Shown: positions 37,839 to 48,479 of the stretch, piece after piece
Position numbering within the stretch: the first letter of the stretch is position 1
Layout of the letters: every line of letters starts with the position of its first letter
DNA from: Streptococcus parasanguinis
GTDB lineage: Bacteria; Bacillota; Bacilli; Lactobacillales; Streptococcaceae
Direction: 5' to 3'
DNA: 59,629 nucleotides
Assembly: GCF_001074805.1 (NCBI RefSeq)
Contig: NZ_JUPI01000007.1
Coordinates: 1-59,629 of the forward strand
The notes under the pieces: generated by a model
Seen by the model: the letters and a program-made list of their open reading frames with translations, nothing else
Databases searched by the model: none
What the model was told of the DNA's origin: nothing
Made by a program: the position numbers and the translations under genes

Positions 37839-38792
37839 ATGAATTTCGAAAAAATTGAACAAGCCTATACCTATCTATTAGAAAACACTCAAAGTATTCA
37901 AAATGAATTGTCGACCAACTTTTATGACGCCTTGATTGAGCAAAATGCCATGTATTTAGAGGGCAAGACAGATCTAGACATTGTCAAAAATAATAGTCAA
38001 AAATTAAAAGAACTAGGTTTAAGTAAGGAAGAATGGCGCAGAGCCTACCAGTTCCTTTTTATGAAAGCTGCTCAAACAGAGCCTTTGCAAGCAAATCACC
38101 AGTTCACCCCAGATGCGATTGGTTTTATCATTACATTTTTGATCGATCAGTTGGCCAAAAGCGACCAACTGGATGTCTTAGAAGTGGGAAGTGGGACCGG
38201 AAATCTCGCTGAGACCATTGTCAACAATAGCCGTCTCAAGATCGATTATTTAGGATTGGAAGTGGATGATCTCTTGATTGACCTATCTGCTAGTATCGCA
38301 GATGTGATGGAGTCTAGCGTTGTCTTTGCACAAGGAGACGCGGTGCGTCCACAAGTTTTGAAAGAAAGTGACCTGATCGTTAGCGACTTACCGATTGGTT
38401 ATTATCCAGATGATGCGATTGCACAGCGCTATCAGGTAGTGAGCTCCGAAGGGCATACCTATGCCCATCACCTCATGATGGAACAAGCATTGAAATACTT
38501 GAAGCCTCAAGGAGTAGCCATCTTTTTAGCACCCAATAATCTCTTGACGAGTCCTCAGAGTGATCTTTTAAAGACTTGGTTGAAAGACAAGGCTCAGATC
38601 CTTGCCATGCTGACCTTGCCAGAATCTCTCTTTTCAAATCCAGCCTATGCGAAGACGATTTTTATCTTACGAAAACAAGAAGAAGAGTCTGTTCAGCCCT
38701 TTGTCTATCCTTTTACCGATCTCCAGGATCAAGACCAGGTGGTTCACTTCATGGAAAGTTTCCAAAACTGGTTAAAGGATAGTGAAATTTGA
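37839..38792 (+). CDS. SAM-dependent methyltransferase downstream of comG (ComGH-like)
   Basis: This class I methyltransferase of 317 residues has a SAM-binding motif LEVGSGTGNLAE near residue 117 and a catalytic-type motif SDLPIGYYP near 182, similar to the N6-adenine or amide group (D/N)PPY. It sits between comGG and ackA, as comYH does in S. mutans, where the nine-gene comY operon includes both. It has a GGAGG ribosome-binding site. The substrate is unknown. Confidence 0.85.
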   Translation: MNFEKIEQAYTYLLENTQSIQNELSTNFYDALIEQNAMYLEGKTDLDIVKNNSQKLKELGLSKEEWRRAYQFLFMKAAQTEPLQANHQFTPDAIGFIITFLIDQLAKSDQLDVLEVGSGTGNLAETIVNNSRLKIDYLGLEVDDLLIDLSASIADVMESSVVFAQGDAVRPQVLKESDLIVSDLPIGYYPDDAIAQRYQVVSSEGHTYAHHLMMEQALKYLKPQGVAIFLAPNNLLTSPQSDLLKTWLKDKAQILAMLTLPESLFSNPAYAKTIFILRKQEEESVQPFVYPFTDLQDQDQVVHFMESFQNWLKDSEI

Positions 38793-38810
38793 TCAAAGAT
38801 CTGATATAAT
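38782..38810 (+). promoter_or_regulatory. ackA promoter
   Basis: TGATATAAT (38802-38810) is a perfect extended -10 box. A weak -35 GTGAAA (38782-38787) lies 17 bases upstream inside the methyltransferase gene. Confidence 0.65.
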
Positions 38811-38818
38811 AGAGACAG

Positions 38819-38832
38819 TGAAAACGCTTAAT
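38819..38832 (+). promoter_or_regulatory. cre-like site downstream of the ackA promoter
   Basis: TGAAAACGCTTAAT fits the cre consensus at 12 of 14 positions and lies just after the predicted transcription start. Position suggests repression, whereas CcpA activates ackA in Bacillus through an upstream site. Confidence 0.4.
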
Positions 38833-38843
38833 GAGGTGAATAT

Positions 38844-40037
38844 ATGTCGAAAACAATTTCTATTAATGCAGGAAGCTCTAGTTTGAAATGGCAATTGTAC
38901 CAAATGCCAGAGGAAACTGTTCTTGCAAAAGGGTTGATTGAACGGATCGGTTTGAAAGATTCTATTTCAACTGTTAAATTTGATGGACGTTCAGAAAAAC
39001 AAGTATTAGATATCCAGGACCATACACAAGCTGTAAAAATTTTGTTGGATGATTTGATTCGCTTTGATATTATCAAATCCTACGATGAGATTACAGGCGT
39101 GGGTCACCGCGTCGTTGCTGGTGGAGAATACTTCAATGATTCTGCCTTGGTAGATGACGAAGTCCTTCGAAAAGTAGAGGAATTGTCTTTGTTAGCACCT
39201 CTTCATAATCCTGCAAATGCAGCTGGGATTCGGGCTTTTAGAGAGATTTGTCCAGATATTACCAGTGTTGTAGTATTTGATACTTCTTTCCATACAACCA
39301 TGCCAGAAAAAGCTTATCGTTACCCTCTTCCAACCAAATATTACACAGAAAATAAGGTCCGTAAGTATGGCGCTCATGGAACCAGTCACCAGTATGTAGC
39401 TGGTGAAGCTGCTAAATTTCTTGGAAAACCGTTAGAAGAATTGAAATTGATCACCTGCCATGTCGGAAATGGGGTATCTGTTACAGCGGTTGATAAGGGA
39501 ATTTCTGTCGACACATCGATGGGCTTCACGCCTCTAGGTGGCGTCATGATGGGAACGCGGACAGGGGATCTCGATCCAGCGATTATTCCTTATTTGATGG
39601 AACATACAGAGGATTTCAATAAGCCTGAAGACATCAGCCGCATCTTCAATCGTGAATCAGGTCTTCTGGGTGTTTCTGAATCTTCTAGCGACATGCGGGA
39701 TATTCATACAGCGATGCACAATGGAGACGAAAAAGCCAAATTAGCTTACGATATCTTTATCGATCGTTTGCAAAAATACATTGGTCAATACTTAGCTGTC
39801 TTGAATGGTGCAGATGCCATCATTTTTACAGCAGGGATCGGTGAAAATGCAGTAAACGTTCGTTCTTCTATTATCAATGGGATCAGCTGGTTTGGATGCA
39901 AGGTCGACCCTGAAAAGAACGTCTTTGGAGTTGTCGGAGATATTTCTACAGACGATTCCCGTGTGAAGGTATTGGTTATTCCAACTGATGAAGAGTTGGT
40001 GATTGCGCGTGACGTTGAACGTTTCAAAAATCAGTAA
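38844..40037 (+). CDS. ackA: Acetate kinase
   Basis: This 397-residue cytoplasmic kinase interconverts acetyl phosphate and ADP with acetate and ATP, the last step of the Pta-AckA pathway. Signatures are [23 protein letters not shown] and the active-site region [10 protein letters not shown]. It is full length. It has its own promoter but may also be reached by read-through from the comG operon. The AGGTG site precedes the ATG. Confidence 0.97.
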   Translation: MSKTISINAGSSSLKWQLYQMPEETVLAKGLIERIGLKDSISTVKFDGRSEKQVLDIQDHTQAVKILLDDLIRFDIIKSYDEITGVGHRVVAGGEYFNDSALVDDEVLRKVEELSLLAPLHNPANAAGIRAFREICPDITSVVVFDTSFHTTMPEKAYRYPLPTKYYTENKVRKYGAHGTSHQYVAGEAAKFLGKPLEELKLITCHVGNGVSVTAVDKGISVDTSMGFTPLGGVMMGTRTGDLDPAIIPYLMEHTEDFNKPEDISRIFNRESGLLGVSESSSDMRDIHTAMHNGDEKAKLAYDIFIDRLQKYIGQYLAVLNGADAIIFTAGIGENAVNVRSSIINGISWFGCKVDPEKNVFGVVGDISTDDSRVKVLVIPTDEELVIARDVERFKNQ

Positions 40038-40051
40038 ACTGAAATAAAGTG

Positions 40052-40090
40052 AGAAGGCTAGAGGCGAAAGCCCCAGTCTTCTTATTTTAT
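40052..40090 (+). terminator. Terminator after ackA
   Basis: AGAAGGCT (40052-40059) pairs with AGTCTTCT (40075-40082) around an inner GGC-GAAA-GCC stem, then TTATTTTAT. Confidence 0.75.
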
Positions 40091-40109
40091 ACAAGAAAGA
40101 GGTTGTCCA

Positions 40110-40841
40110 TTGAAAAAAATACAGTCTTTTGTTCGAGAGCACCCATTATGTAAGAATGTTCTCTGGCTCCTGCTTTTTGTGCCCTTATTCTTTCTCTCCC
40201 AATTTCCCCTCATCACCATGGTTTATTCCCTTCAAGAAGGAGTGAATGCGGAGTCGGTTACTGTTTTTACAGCCTTAGCTACAGTTGTGGTGCTCTTTGC
40301 TTTTTATAGAATCATCAAGATGAGCCCTCTGGAGAACTTAGATGTTCGGGTGATTACCTGGCCGGCTCTGGGGAGAAATTTTCTTTTTCTTCTCTTGTTG
40401 ATGGCTAATAACTTGCTTGCCTATCCCTTGTTGAAACAAGAGGCAGGTGGTACGACGGCAAATCAAGCAGCTCTAAATGAACTGCAATCTCATGCTCCTT
40501 TTCTTGCTATGGGAATGGTCGTGATTCTTGTCGCTCCGATTCTAGAAGAGCTGCTCTGTCGGGCCATCATCCCTCGTTTGATCTTTCGAGGAGCAGAACC
40601 GATCGGTTACCTAGCTGGTGCTCTCTTTTTTACTTACTTACATGGACCGAGTACCCTAGGGGAATGGATAGCTTACGGAGGCATGTCCTTGATCTTAACT
40701 TGGGTGGCTTATCGCTACAAGCGGATCGAGTATAGCATCTGTCTCCATATGACCTTGAATGCGCTAGCTTATTATTATCCGGCTGTATTCCTCCTTTGTT
40801 TATTGCCAGTATTGAGAGTTTTCTTCCATGATAAATTATGA
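40110..40841 (+). CDS. CPBP family intramembrane metalloprotease
   Basis: This membrane protein of 243 residues has about six helices and the CPBP/Abi motifs EELLCR (EExxxR) and YLHGP (a conserved His). Family members include CAAX-prenyl endopeptidase-like proteases and bacteriocin self-immunity proteins. It stands alone here, with no bacteriocin gene in sight. The start is a TTG at 40110 preceded by AAAGAGG, because the first in-frame ATG falls within a membrane helix. Confidence 0.82.
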   Translation: MKKIQSFVREHPLCKNVLWLLLFVPLFFLSQFPLITMVYSLQEGVNAESVTVFTALATVVVLFAFYRIIKMSPLENLDVRVITWPALGRNFLFLLLLMANNLLAYPLLKQEAGGTTANQAALNELQSHAPFLAMGMVVILVAPILEELLCRAIIPRLIFRGAEPIGYLAGALFFTYLHGPSTLGEWIAYGGMSLILTWVAYRYKRIEYSICLHMTLNALAYYYPAVFLLCLLPVLRVFFHDKL

Positions 40842-40928
40842 TAAAATGGTAGGTACCAATGAGTTTTGATGCAGAATCTTCGTACAGAAGGTCAGAAAAA
40901 ATAAGCAATCTGTATGGAGAATGAACTC

Positions 40929-40960
40929 AGAGGTTTAGAACATTTGTTCTAGCCTCTTTT
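40929..40960 (+). terminator. Terminator or attenuator upstream of folP
   Basis: AGAGG plus TTAGAAC (40929-40941, one bulged T) pairs with GTTCTAG and CCTCT (40946-40957), followed by TTT. It ends the protease transcript. If the -10-like TAAAAT with extended TG at 40839-40847 is used for folP, it would act as an attenuator. Confidence 0.65.
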
Positions 40961-40979
40961 GTTCGCAATCATGCTGTAG

Positions 40980-41954
<975 letters not shown>

Positions 41955-43265
41955 ATGAAGACAAAAGAACATCAGTTGGATCTTCGTTGGCTAGAAGCCT
42001 ATCGTTCGCAGGATCCACATTTTGGCTTGGAGCGCATGGAAGCTCTCTTGGCGTTGAGAGGAAATCCTCACCTAGACTGTCGTGTCATTCATGTTGCGGG
42101 GACCAACGGCAAAGGATCTACCATTGCTACCTTGTCCCAACTTTTGAGTCAGGCAGGTTTACGCGTTGGAGTCTTTACCTCTCCTTATCTGATCCATTAC
42201 AATGACCAGATCACCATTAATGGCGAAGCCATTTCCGATCAAAACCTGCAAACCTATCTGGATAGCTACCAACAGCTCTTGGAAGCTGAAGAATCAAGAG
42301 ACATCTTTCAAGGTTTGACGGAATTTGAAGTGATGACGGCGATCGCCTACGATTATTTTGCTCATGAGGAGCTGGATTATGTGATTATGGAAGTCGGTAT
42401 GGGGGGACGACTAGACAGTACCAACGTCTGCCAGCCCGTTCTGACTGCGATCACATCGATTGGCTTGGACCATGTTGCTCTTCTTGGGCCAGATCTGGCT
42501 TCCATTGCCCGTGAAAAGGCAGGTATCATTAAGCCAGGAATTCCTCTGGTTCAAGGGAAATTAGAAGCAGAAGCTAGCCGAGTCATTGAAGACATTGCGA
42601 TTCAAGAGCAGGCACCGATAACAGCCTATGACAGAGATTACCAAGTTGAGCTAGAAGCCTCTTGTCTATCGGGCCAATCCTTTTCTTATCACAGTTCTAA
42701 AAGAGAAAAAGCTTCTTATCAAGTAGCACTCTTAGGTCATCACCAGGCCAGAAACGCAGCACTTGCTCTCAGTATCTGTGATGTACTTTTTGAAAGAGAA
42801 GGGCGTGAACTCTTGTCAAAAGAGTTGGTAGATAAGGCTTTGCGTCAGGTTGTCTGGCCTGGTCGGATGGAAGTGATCTCTCAAAAACCCATGATCTTGC
42901 TGGACGGGGCCCATAACCCCCATGCCGTTGCGCCTTTGATCGCAAGTCTTCGAGAATTGTTCCCAAGTCAAAAAAAGACCATTCTTTTTACTTGCATCCG
43001 GACCAAAGCCTTAGAAGAGATGCTCATTCAGTGGCAGGAACTGGAAAATAGTCGCTTGATCCTCACGACCTTTGAAGATCCAAGAGCCTATTCTCAAGAA
43101 GAGATGACAACTGCTGCAAACCACCACCAGCTTGAGGAAGTCAACTGGCGAGAATTTCTACAAAACTGGCAAGCTGGAGATGATGAGCTCCTCATTGTAA
43201 CGGGATCGCTCTATTTCCTTAGCCAGGTACGACCTTATTTATTAAAAACAGAAAAATTCAACTAG
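41955..43265 (+). CDS. folC: Dihydrofolate synthase / folylpolyglutamate synthase
   Basis: This 436-residue Mur-ligase-family enzyme adds glutamate to dihydropteroate and then to folates. The P-loop is [14 protein letters not shown] near residue 47, and [13 protein letters not shown] and LDGAHNPHA are further signatures. It begins on the base after the folP stop codon. It is homologous to pneumococcal SulB. Confidence 0.95.
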   Translation: MKTKEHQLDLRWLEAYRSQDPHFGLERMEALLALRGNPHLDCRVIHVAGTNGKGSTIATLSQLLSQAGLRVGVFTSPYLIHYNDQITINGEAISDQNLQTYLDSYQQLLEAEESRDIFQGLTEFEVMTAIAYDYFAHEELDYVIMEVGMGGRLDSTNVCQPVLTAITSIGLDHVALLGPDLASIAREKAGIIKPGIPLVQGKLEAEASRVIEDIAIQEQAPITAYDRDYQVELEASCLSGQSFSYHSSKREKASYQVALLGHHQARNAALALSICDVLFEREGRELLSKELVDKALRQVVWPGRMEVISQKPMILLDGAHNPHAVAPLIASLRELFPSQKKTILFTCIRTKALEEMLIQWQELENSRLILTTFEDPRAYSQEEMTTAANHHQLEEVNWREFLQNWQAGDDELLIVTGSLYFLSQVRPYLLKTEKFN

Positions 43266-43273
43266 GAGATGAT

Positions 43274-43828
43274 ATGGATACAAAGAAAATTGAAGAAGCA
43301 GTAAAAATGATCATCGAGGCAGTCGGTGAAGATGAGAACCGTGAAGGGCTTCAAGAAACCCCGTCCCGCATTGCAAAGATGTACCAAGAAATCTTTTCAG
43401 GACTAGGACAGACGGCAGAAGAGCACCTGTCTAAATCATTTGAAATCATTGATAACAATATGGTGGTTGAGAAGGATATTTTCTTCCATTCCATGTGTGA
43501 GCATCACTTTTTGCCGTTTTATGGAAAAGTGCACATTGCCTACATTCCAAATGGCCGTGTTGCTGGGCTTTCAAAACTGGCTCGTACGGTCGAAGTTTAT
43601 GCTAAAAAACCACAGATTCAGGAACGATTGACGGTAGAAATCGCAGATGCCTTGATGGAATATCTTGGAGCGCAAGGTGCCCTTGTCTGGGTAGAAGCAG
43701 AGCATATGTGTATGAACATGCGTGGTGTCCGTAAACCTGGGACTGCAACAGTGACAACTGCTGCACGTGGACTGCTTGCGACAGATAAAGACTTGAAAAA
43801 TGAAGCCTATAAACTCATGGGCCACTAA
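43274..43828 (+). CDS. folE: GTP cyclohydrolase I
   Basis: This 184-residue enzyme converts GTP to dihydroneopterin triphosphate, the first step of folate synthesis. Zinc and active-site segments [11 protein letters not shown] and [13 protein letters not shown] are intact. It is the third gene of the fol operon, with AGGAGA upstream of the ATG. Confidence 0.97.
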   Translation: MDTKKIEEAVKMIIEAVGEDENREGLQETPSRIAKMYQEIFSGLGQTAEEHLSKSFEIIDNNMVVEKDIFFHSMCEHHFLPFYGKVHIAYIPNGRVAGLSKLARTVEVYAKKPQIQERLTVEIADALMEYLGAQGALVWVEAEHMCMNMRGVRKPGTATVTTAARGLLATDKDLKNEAYKLMGH

Positions 43829-43853
43829 TGGCCGGCTATAAGAGGTGAAGAGA

Positions 43854-44663
43854 GTGGATCAATTACGGATCAAGGACTTAGAGATATACGCCTATCATGG
43901 TGTTTTTCCGGCAGAAAAAGAATTGGGACAACGCTTTGTCCTAGACCTATGGGTGGATTATGAGATGACCCGTGCAGCCCGCACAGGAGATTTGGATGCT
44001 TCGATCCATTACGGGATCTTGGCGGAACAGTTGACCGAGTGGATGCAGGCAGAAAAGATCGATCTGATTGAAACGGTTGCCTTTCAATTGGTGCAAAAGA
44101 TTTTCGAAAGTTATGCCTTTGTAGAAAAAGTTCGTCTGGAGTTGAAAAAACCTTGGGCTCCTGTTCCCTTGCCACTCGAGACTTGTTCGGTGACAATCGA
44201 GCGAGAGAAAAAACGAGCCTTTATTGGCCTTGGTACCAATATGGGAGATAAACAACTGCAGCTAGAGACGGCGCTAGAAAAAATCAAGGATCGAGGCATT
44301 CACCTTCTTCAAACGTCCACAAGGATTGAAACGGAACCTTGGGGAGGAGTGGAGCAGGATACCTTTTTGAATCAGGTGGCAGAGGTTGAAACCTGGATGA
44401 CCCCAGAGGATTTACTAGAAACCTTACTTGCCATTGAGCAAGAAATGGGGCGTGTCCGTGAGGTCAAGTGGGGACCGCGTGTAATTGATTTAGATCTGCT
44501 CTATATGGAGGACACCATTTGTTACAGCCCGAGCTTGATCTTGCCGCATCCTTATGTAGCAGAACGTGCCTTTGTATTAGAATCTTTAAATGAAATTGCT
44601 CCTCATTTTGTGGACCCTGTTCAAAGAAAGCCCATTCGCCAATTATGGGATGCCGTCAAATAA
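43854..44663 (+). CDS. folBK: Bifunctional dihydroneopterin aldolase / HPPK
   Basis: This 269-residue fusion has an N-terminal dihydroneopterin aldolase domain (about residues 1-118, starting [13 protein letters not shown]). The C-terminal hydroxymethyl-dihydropterin pyrophosphokinase domain has [10 protein letters not shown] and the signature [12 protein letters not shown]. The same fusion occurs as SulD in S. pneumoniae. The GTG at 43854 gives the family start MDQL and follows AGGTG; a GTG three codons earlier is the alternative. It is the last gene of the fol operon. Confidence 0.95.
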   Translation: MDQLRIKDLEIYAYHGVFPAEKELGQRFVLDLWVDYEMTRAARTGDLDASIHYGILAEQLTEWMQAEKIDLIETVAFQLVQKIFESYAFVEKVRLELKKPWAPVPLPLETCSVTIEREKKRAFIGLGTNMGDKQLQLETALEKIKDRGIHLLQTSTRIETEPWGGVEQDTFLNQVAEVETWMTPEDLLETLLAIEQEMGRVREVKWGPRVIDLDLLYMEDTICYSPSLILPHPYVAERAFVLESLNEIAPHFVDPVQRKPIRQLWDAVK

Positions 44664-44683
44664 TCTCTCTTCTTCGCTTCATA

Positions 44684-44716
44684 AAAAAACAATCCCTTGA
44701 GTAGGGATTGTTTTTG
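44684..44716. terminator. Bidirectional terminator between folBK and UPF0371 gene
   Basis: An A-tract plus CAATCCCT (44690-44697) pairs with AGGGATTG (44703-44710) and a T-tract. It serves both converging genes. Confidence 0.93.
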
Positions 44717-44727
44717 TTTGTCTTGAT

Positions 44728-46212
44728 TTATTTACGATACAAGCGATCGTACTGGTAGACAGGGTCCATGGTGACGTTGATACCGAGCTTGCGAAGGACG
44801 TTCTTGTCTTCGTCTGTCAGCATAACAGTTGAATGGGCTTCGCTGCCTTTCAACTTGCCTAATTCTTGCATAGCAAGCTTAGCGTCTTCATTAGTCATAG
44901 CCGTAATGGCAAGGGCAATAAGGATCTCGTTCGAGTGAAGACGAGGGTTGCGGCTACCCAAATGATTGATCTTCAAGCCTTGGATAGGTTGGACGTATTC
45001 TGGCTCGATTAATTTGGTTTCTTTATCAATATGCGCCAATTTCTTAATCGCATTGATTAAGAGGGCTGCGGTTGGGCCAAAGAGATCAGAGGTTTTTCCG
45101 GTTACCATCTCGCCGTTTGGTAATTCAAGGGCTAAGGCTGGCTCACCTGTTTCTTCTTCTTTTTGGCGGGCAAGCACGGTTACTTTCCGATCATTTGGCG
45201 TAATGCCCAAATCATTCATCAAAAGCTCAATCTTTTTGACAGCTCCTTCACCGACGCGTTCAGCTTTGACATCTAAGATGGTTTGGTAATAGCGACGGAT
45301 GATTTCTTGTTGCGAAGCTTCAATCGCAGCGTCATTGTCCACAATGGCAAAGCCAACCATGTTGACGCCCATGTCTGTTGGAGAAGCGTAAGGGGAGGTT
45401 CCTAAGATGCGTTCCAACATGCGCTTCAAGACAGGGAAGATTTCGATATCGCGGTTGTAGTTGACCGTTGTTTCTCCATAGGTTTGGAGGTGGAAGGGAT
45501 CGATCATATTGACATCGTCTAGATCTGCAGTCGCTGCTTCATAAGCCAAGTTAACTGGGTGGTGCAAAGGAAGATTCCATACTGGGAAGGTTTCAAACTT
45601 GGCATAACCTGATTTGATCCCATTTAATTGGTCATGGTACATATTGGACATACACGTTGCCAGCTTACCAGAACCAGGTCCAGGAGCTGTCACAACGACC
45701 AAATTGCGGCTAGTTTTGATGTAGTCGTTTTTCCCCATCCCTTCAGGAGAGATGATGTGGTCCATATCAGTCGGATAGCCCTTGATCGGATAGTGGAGAT
45801 AAGAGGCGATCCCGCTCTTGTCCAGTTGTTTGCGAAAGGCGTCTGCTGCTGCTTGTCCAGCATATTGGGTGATGACGACAGAGCCTACAAAGATCCCTAA
45901 TTCATTGAATTTGTCGATCAAGCGTAGCACTTCTTGGTCATAAGAAATTCCTAGGTCCCCACGGGCTTTTGAGTGCTCAATGTTGTTGGCGTTGATGGCA
46001 ATGACAATTTCCACCTGGTCGCGCAATTCTTGGAGCAGCTTGATCTTATTGTCTGGTTCGTATCCAGGGAGGACACGAGCAGCGTGAAAGTCTTCTAACA
46101 TCTTACCACCAAATTCAAGGTAGAGCTTGCCATCGAATTGGTTGATCCGCTCAATAATGTGGTCACGTTGCAAGTTCAAATACTTTTCAGAACTAAAAGC
46201 TTGTTTTTTCAT
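44728..46212 (-). CDS. UPF0371 / DUF1846 family protein
   Basis: This 494-residue cytoplasmic protein belongs to the DUF1846 (UPF0371) family, conserved in streptococci and other Firmicutes with no settled function. A P-loop-like segment, [12 protein letters not shown] (about residues 178-189), suggests nucleotide or phosphate binding. The family has a Rossmann-like fold as far as I recall. The start at 46212 has AGGAG upstream and gives the usual 494-residue length. A minus-strand extended -10 box lies at 46296-46304. Confidence 0.88.
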   Translation of the reverse strand: MKKQAFSSEKYLNLQRDHIIERINQFDGKLYLEFGGKMLEDFHAARVLPGYEPDNKIKLLQELRDQVEIVIAINANNIEHSKARGDLGISYDQEVLRLIDKFNELGIFVGSVVITQYAGQAAADAFRKQLDKSGIASYLHYPIKGYPTDMDHIISPEGMGKNDYIKTSRNLVVVTAPGPGSGKLATCMSNMYHDQLNGIKSGYAKFETFPVWNLPLHHPVNLAYEAATADLDDVNMIDPFHLQTYGETTVNYNRDIEIFPVLKRMLERILGTSPYASPTDMGVNMVGFAIVDNDAAIEASQQEIIRRYYQTILDVKAERVGEGAVKKIELLMNDLGITPNDRKVTVLARQKEEETGEPALALELPNGEMVTGKTSDLFGPTAALLINAIKKLAHIDKETKLIEPEYVQPIQGLKINHLGSRNPRLHSNEILIALAITAMTNEDAKLAMQELGKLKGSEAHSTVMLTDEDKNVLRKLGINVTMDPVYQYDRLYRK

Positions 46213-46295
46213 GTAAAACTCCTGTATATAAGGGAAGGGTCTGCCACACAAATCCAAGGATGAGTGTTCCGTTCCCTACCATTTCATTCTTTCAT

Positions 46296-46304
46296 ATTAT
46301 ATCA
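46296..46304 (-). promoter_or_regulatory. Extended -10 promoter of the UPF0371 gene
   Basis: Read on the minus strand the bases are TGATATAAT, a perfect extended -10. The -35 region is poor. The leader is about 75 bases. Confidence 0.6.
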
Positions 46305-46462
46305 GAAAACAGATGGAAGATAAAATATTCTAAGATACTTTCCTAAGATGAGGTTAGACATCATAGAATTTGATTGTTCAGGCATATTTTTTACATAAAA
46401 TGACCTAAGTGATGCTAAACAAATAAAATGAGGTAGTCTATTAAGGTCATTGCAGGGTGCAC

Positions 46463-46605
46463 TTAAACTTTCCGCTGTGAGAAAAGTGCCTGAAACGACT
46501 CAGTTTTAGGCACTCGGAATTATTGAGACCTCAGGCTCAATAATTAGTCTTGGAACTTCGGAGAAGTTCGCAGACGTCCGTACTCACCTAAGGAAAGTTT
46601 TTAAG
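46463..46605. other. Cloverleaf-like multi-hairpin element
   Basis: The element is closed by an outer inverted repeat, AAACTTTCC (46465-46473) with GGAAAGTTT (46592-46600), extended by flanking TTAA and by TGAG/CTCA inside. Three hairpins lie within: AGTGCCTGAAAC/GTTTTAGGCACT at 46485-46514, AATTATTGAG/CTCAATAATT at 46518-46545, and GAACTTC/GAAGTTC at 46553-46569. The shape is that of a structured RNA or a small mobile repeat (MITE-like). It lies between two minus-strand genes. The rest of the gap, 46305-46462, shows nothing recognisable. Confidence 0.6.
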
Positions 46606-46651
46606 AGGATTTTATCCTCGATCTGAAAGCCCCTTACGGGGCTTCAGATCG
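46605..46651 (-). terminator. Paired hairpins after pepA
   Basis: GAGGAT/ATCCTC at 46605-46619 is followed by a strong stem at 46619-46651 whose arms are CGATCTGAA-GCCCC and GGGGCTTCAGATCG with a TTAC loop and one bulged A. They directly follow the pepA stop on the minus strand. No long T-tract follows, so the terminator role is likely but not certain. Confidence 0.5.
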
Positions 46652-46658
46652 ATGTTGT

Positions 46659-47723
46659 TTAATAGTGTTTGATCAAATCAACTGTAGAGCGATCCAATTT
46701 CTTAACCAATGCTTGTAAGAAGGCTTGCGCTTGTAAGAAATCATCCATGGCATAGAGGGTTTGGTGAGAGTGGATGTAACGTGCACAGACACCAATAGTG
46801 GTTGATGGGACTCCGCCGTTCTTCAAGTGTGCTGCACCTGCATCGGTACCACCTTTGGCACAATAGTATTGGAATTTGATGCCCGCTTCTTCAGCCGTAG
46901 TGAGCAAGAAATCCTTCATATTTGGTAGCATGATGTGACCTGGATCATAGAAGCGAAGCAGTGTTCCTTCCCCAATCGCTCCTTGGTCTCCAAAGACATC
47001 GGCTGCTGGCGAACAGTCTACAGCAAGGAAGATTTCAGGATCAAATTTAGTGGTTGAAGTGTGGGCTCCACGAAGTCCCACTTCTTCTTGAACGTTGGCC
47101 CCTACATAGAGTTCATTGTTTAAGGCTTGTCCGGAAAGGCTCTTGGCCAATTCGCTGACCATCAAGACGCCGTAGCGGTTATCCCATGCTTTAGAGATGA
47201 CGTTTTTACCATTAGCAGTAAGAATCGCAGAGCTATCTGGGACCAAGGTATCTCCAGGACGGACTCCATAGCTTTCAGCTTCGGCTTTAGAGCTAAAGCC
47301 TGCATCAAAGACGATGTCGCTAATGGCAGGTACGGTTGGTCCACCTGTTCCACGTGTCAAATGAGGAGGAACAGATCCTGAAATAGCAGGGTATTCACGT
47401 CCGTCACGTGTAAAGAGTTTGAAGCGTTGGCTGCTGACGACCATCGGATTCCAACCTCCGATTGGGACAACACGGAAAGTTCCGTCAGCTTTGATTTCGC
47501 TGATCATAAAACCAACTTCGTCCATGTGGGCAGCTACTAAGATACGAGGAGCATCGGCTGCTGTTGAGTGTTTGACCCCGAAGATCCCACCGAGACCATC
47601 TGTCACGATTTCGTCCACATGAGGGGTCAATTGTTGGCGCAAATAATCCCGTACAGGAGCTTCATGACCTGAGATAGCAGGGATTTCAGTTACTTCTTTG
47701 ATTTTAGAAAATAAATCAGTCAT
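46659..47723 (-). CDS. pepA: Glutamyl aminopeptidase (M42 family)
   Basis: This cytoplasmic metallo-aminopeptidase of 354 residues removes N-terminal Glu or Asp from peptides and forms a large multimeric shell in the M42 family. Metal-binding and catalytic segments are AHMDEVGFMI, QEEVGLRGA and GGTDAGAAH. AAGG lies before the ATG. A minus-strand extended -10 sits 23 bases upstream. It probably feeds amino acids from imported peptides. Confidence 0.93.
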   Translation of the reverse strand: MTDLFSKIKEVTEIPAISGHEAPVRDYLRQQLTPHVDEIVTDGLGGIFGVKHSTAADAPRILVAAHMDEVGFMISEIKADGTFRVVPIGGWNPMVVSSQRFKLFTRDGREYPAISGSVPPHLTRGTGGPTVPAISDIVFDAGFSSKAEAESYGVRPGDTLVPDSSAILTANGKNVISKAWDNRYGVLMVSELAKSLSGQALNNELYVGANVQEEVGLRGAHTSTTKFDPEIFLAVDCSPAADVFGDQGAIGEGTLLRFYDPGHIMLPNMKDFLLTTAEEAGIKFQYYCAKGGTDAGAAHLKNGGVPSTTIGVCARYIHSHQTLYAMDDFLQAQAFLQALVKKLDRSTVDLIKHY

Positions 47724-47745
47724 AGGTTACCTTCTTTCTGATGCT

Positions 47746-47754
47746 ATTTTAACA
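47746..47754 (-). promoter_or_regulatory. Extended -10 promoter of pepA
   Basis: On the minus strand the bases are TGTTAAAAT. The -35 region is not clear. The leader is about 16-20 bases and contains the AAGG site. Confidence 0.5.
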
Positions 47755-47829
47755 CTTTTTCTACAAGGATGGTAGCGTTATTATGGAAATCAGTCTCTAA
47801 AAGCGGAGGGAGAGATCCAGCCTAGACCG

Positions 47830-47858
47830 TTGTCCCTCTGCTTATTTTGTGTTACAAT
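47830..47858 (+). promoter_or_regulatory. Promoter of the DUF4651-like gene, leaderless arrangement
   Basis: A -35 TTGTCC (47830-47835) and a -10 TACAAT (47853-47858) are 17 bases apart, and the ATG begins only eight bases after the -10. A stem formed by GCGGAGGGA (near 47800) and TCCCTCTGC (47833-47841) overlaps the -35. Confidence 0.65.
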
Positions 47859-47865
47859 AGGCACT

Positions 47866-48156
47866 ATGAAAGCTAAAAAAATTATTTTGTCTAGTCTGGC
47901 TGTAGCAAGTGCAGGAGCTCTTGCGGCCGGTGTTTATAAAATTGCCAAAGATCAAAAGCGTCTTCGTACCCAAGAAGAATTGGTAGCAGAAGTACGGGAG
48001 CAAATGGAAGCCATGGGGACGATTGCGACCCTGTACGTGGAACTCTACGAGTCTAGTGAAGAGCGCTTAGTAGGTGGTGTCATTTTTGAAGATGAGCGCC
48101 ATTACCGCTTTGTCTATGAGGATGGTCTCTTGCATTACGAAGAGGAAAAATTATGA
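47866..48156 (+). CDS. DUF4651-like small membrane-anchored protein
   Basis: This 96-residue protein has an N-terminal hydrophobic segment (residues 6-23) and a charged soluble part that looks like the streptococcal DUF4651 family. Function unknown. There is no ribosome-binding site, and the predicted transcription start lies at the start codon, so translation is probably leaderless. Its stop overlaps the start of the thioredoxin gene by four bases (ATGA), and the pair plus ytpR appear to form one operon. Confidence 0.78.
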   Translation: MKAKKIILSSLAVASAGALAAGVYKIAKDQKRLRTQEELVAEVREQMEAMGTIATLYVELYESSEERLVGGVIFEDERHYRFVYEDGLLHYEEEKL

Positions 48157-48470
48157 TTACACCAAATTCTCTAGAAGAAATTGCTTCATACGTAGAGCAA
48201 GATGGCAAGAAAGTGTTTGTCTTTTCAGCCGACTGGTGTGGGGATTGTCGTTACCTCAAGCCTTTTTTGCCGGAGATTGAGGCTGAAAATCCCGAATTTA
48301 CCTTTATCTTGATTGACCGAGATGCCTATCTGGATCTGGCGAAAGTCTGGGATGTTTATGGGATCCCTAGTTTGGTGGTTCTGGAAAAGGATAAGGAAAT
48401 CGGTCGGTTTGTCAATCGGGATCGGAAAACCAAAGCGCAGATTACAGCATTCTTAGCAGGATTAAAATAG
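48153..48470 (+). CDS. Thioredoxin-like protein
   Basis: This 105-residue cytoplasmic thioredoxin-fold protein has the redox motif WCGDC (residues 28-32) in place of the usual WCGPC and the cis-proline loop GIPSLVV. It resembles the YtpP family, which is often found beside ytpR. It probably reduces disulfides or bacillithiol/glutathione-type adducts; the substrate is unknown. It is translationally coupled to the gene before it. Confidence 0.9.
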   Translation: MITPNSLEEIASYVEQDGKKVFVFSADWCGDCRYLKPFLPEIEAENPEFTFILIDRDAYLDLAKVWDVYGIPSLVVLEKDKEIGRFVNRDRKTKAQITAFLAGLK

Positions 48471-48479
48471 GAGAAAAAC

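Noticed and set aside
46463..46605. tRNA or tmRNA-like gene in the cloverleaf element
   Set aside because: No T-loop GTTCRANNC sequence, anticodon arm of standard size or CCA end was found; stem sizes do not fit tRNA.
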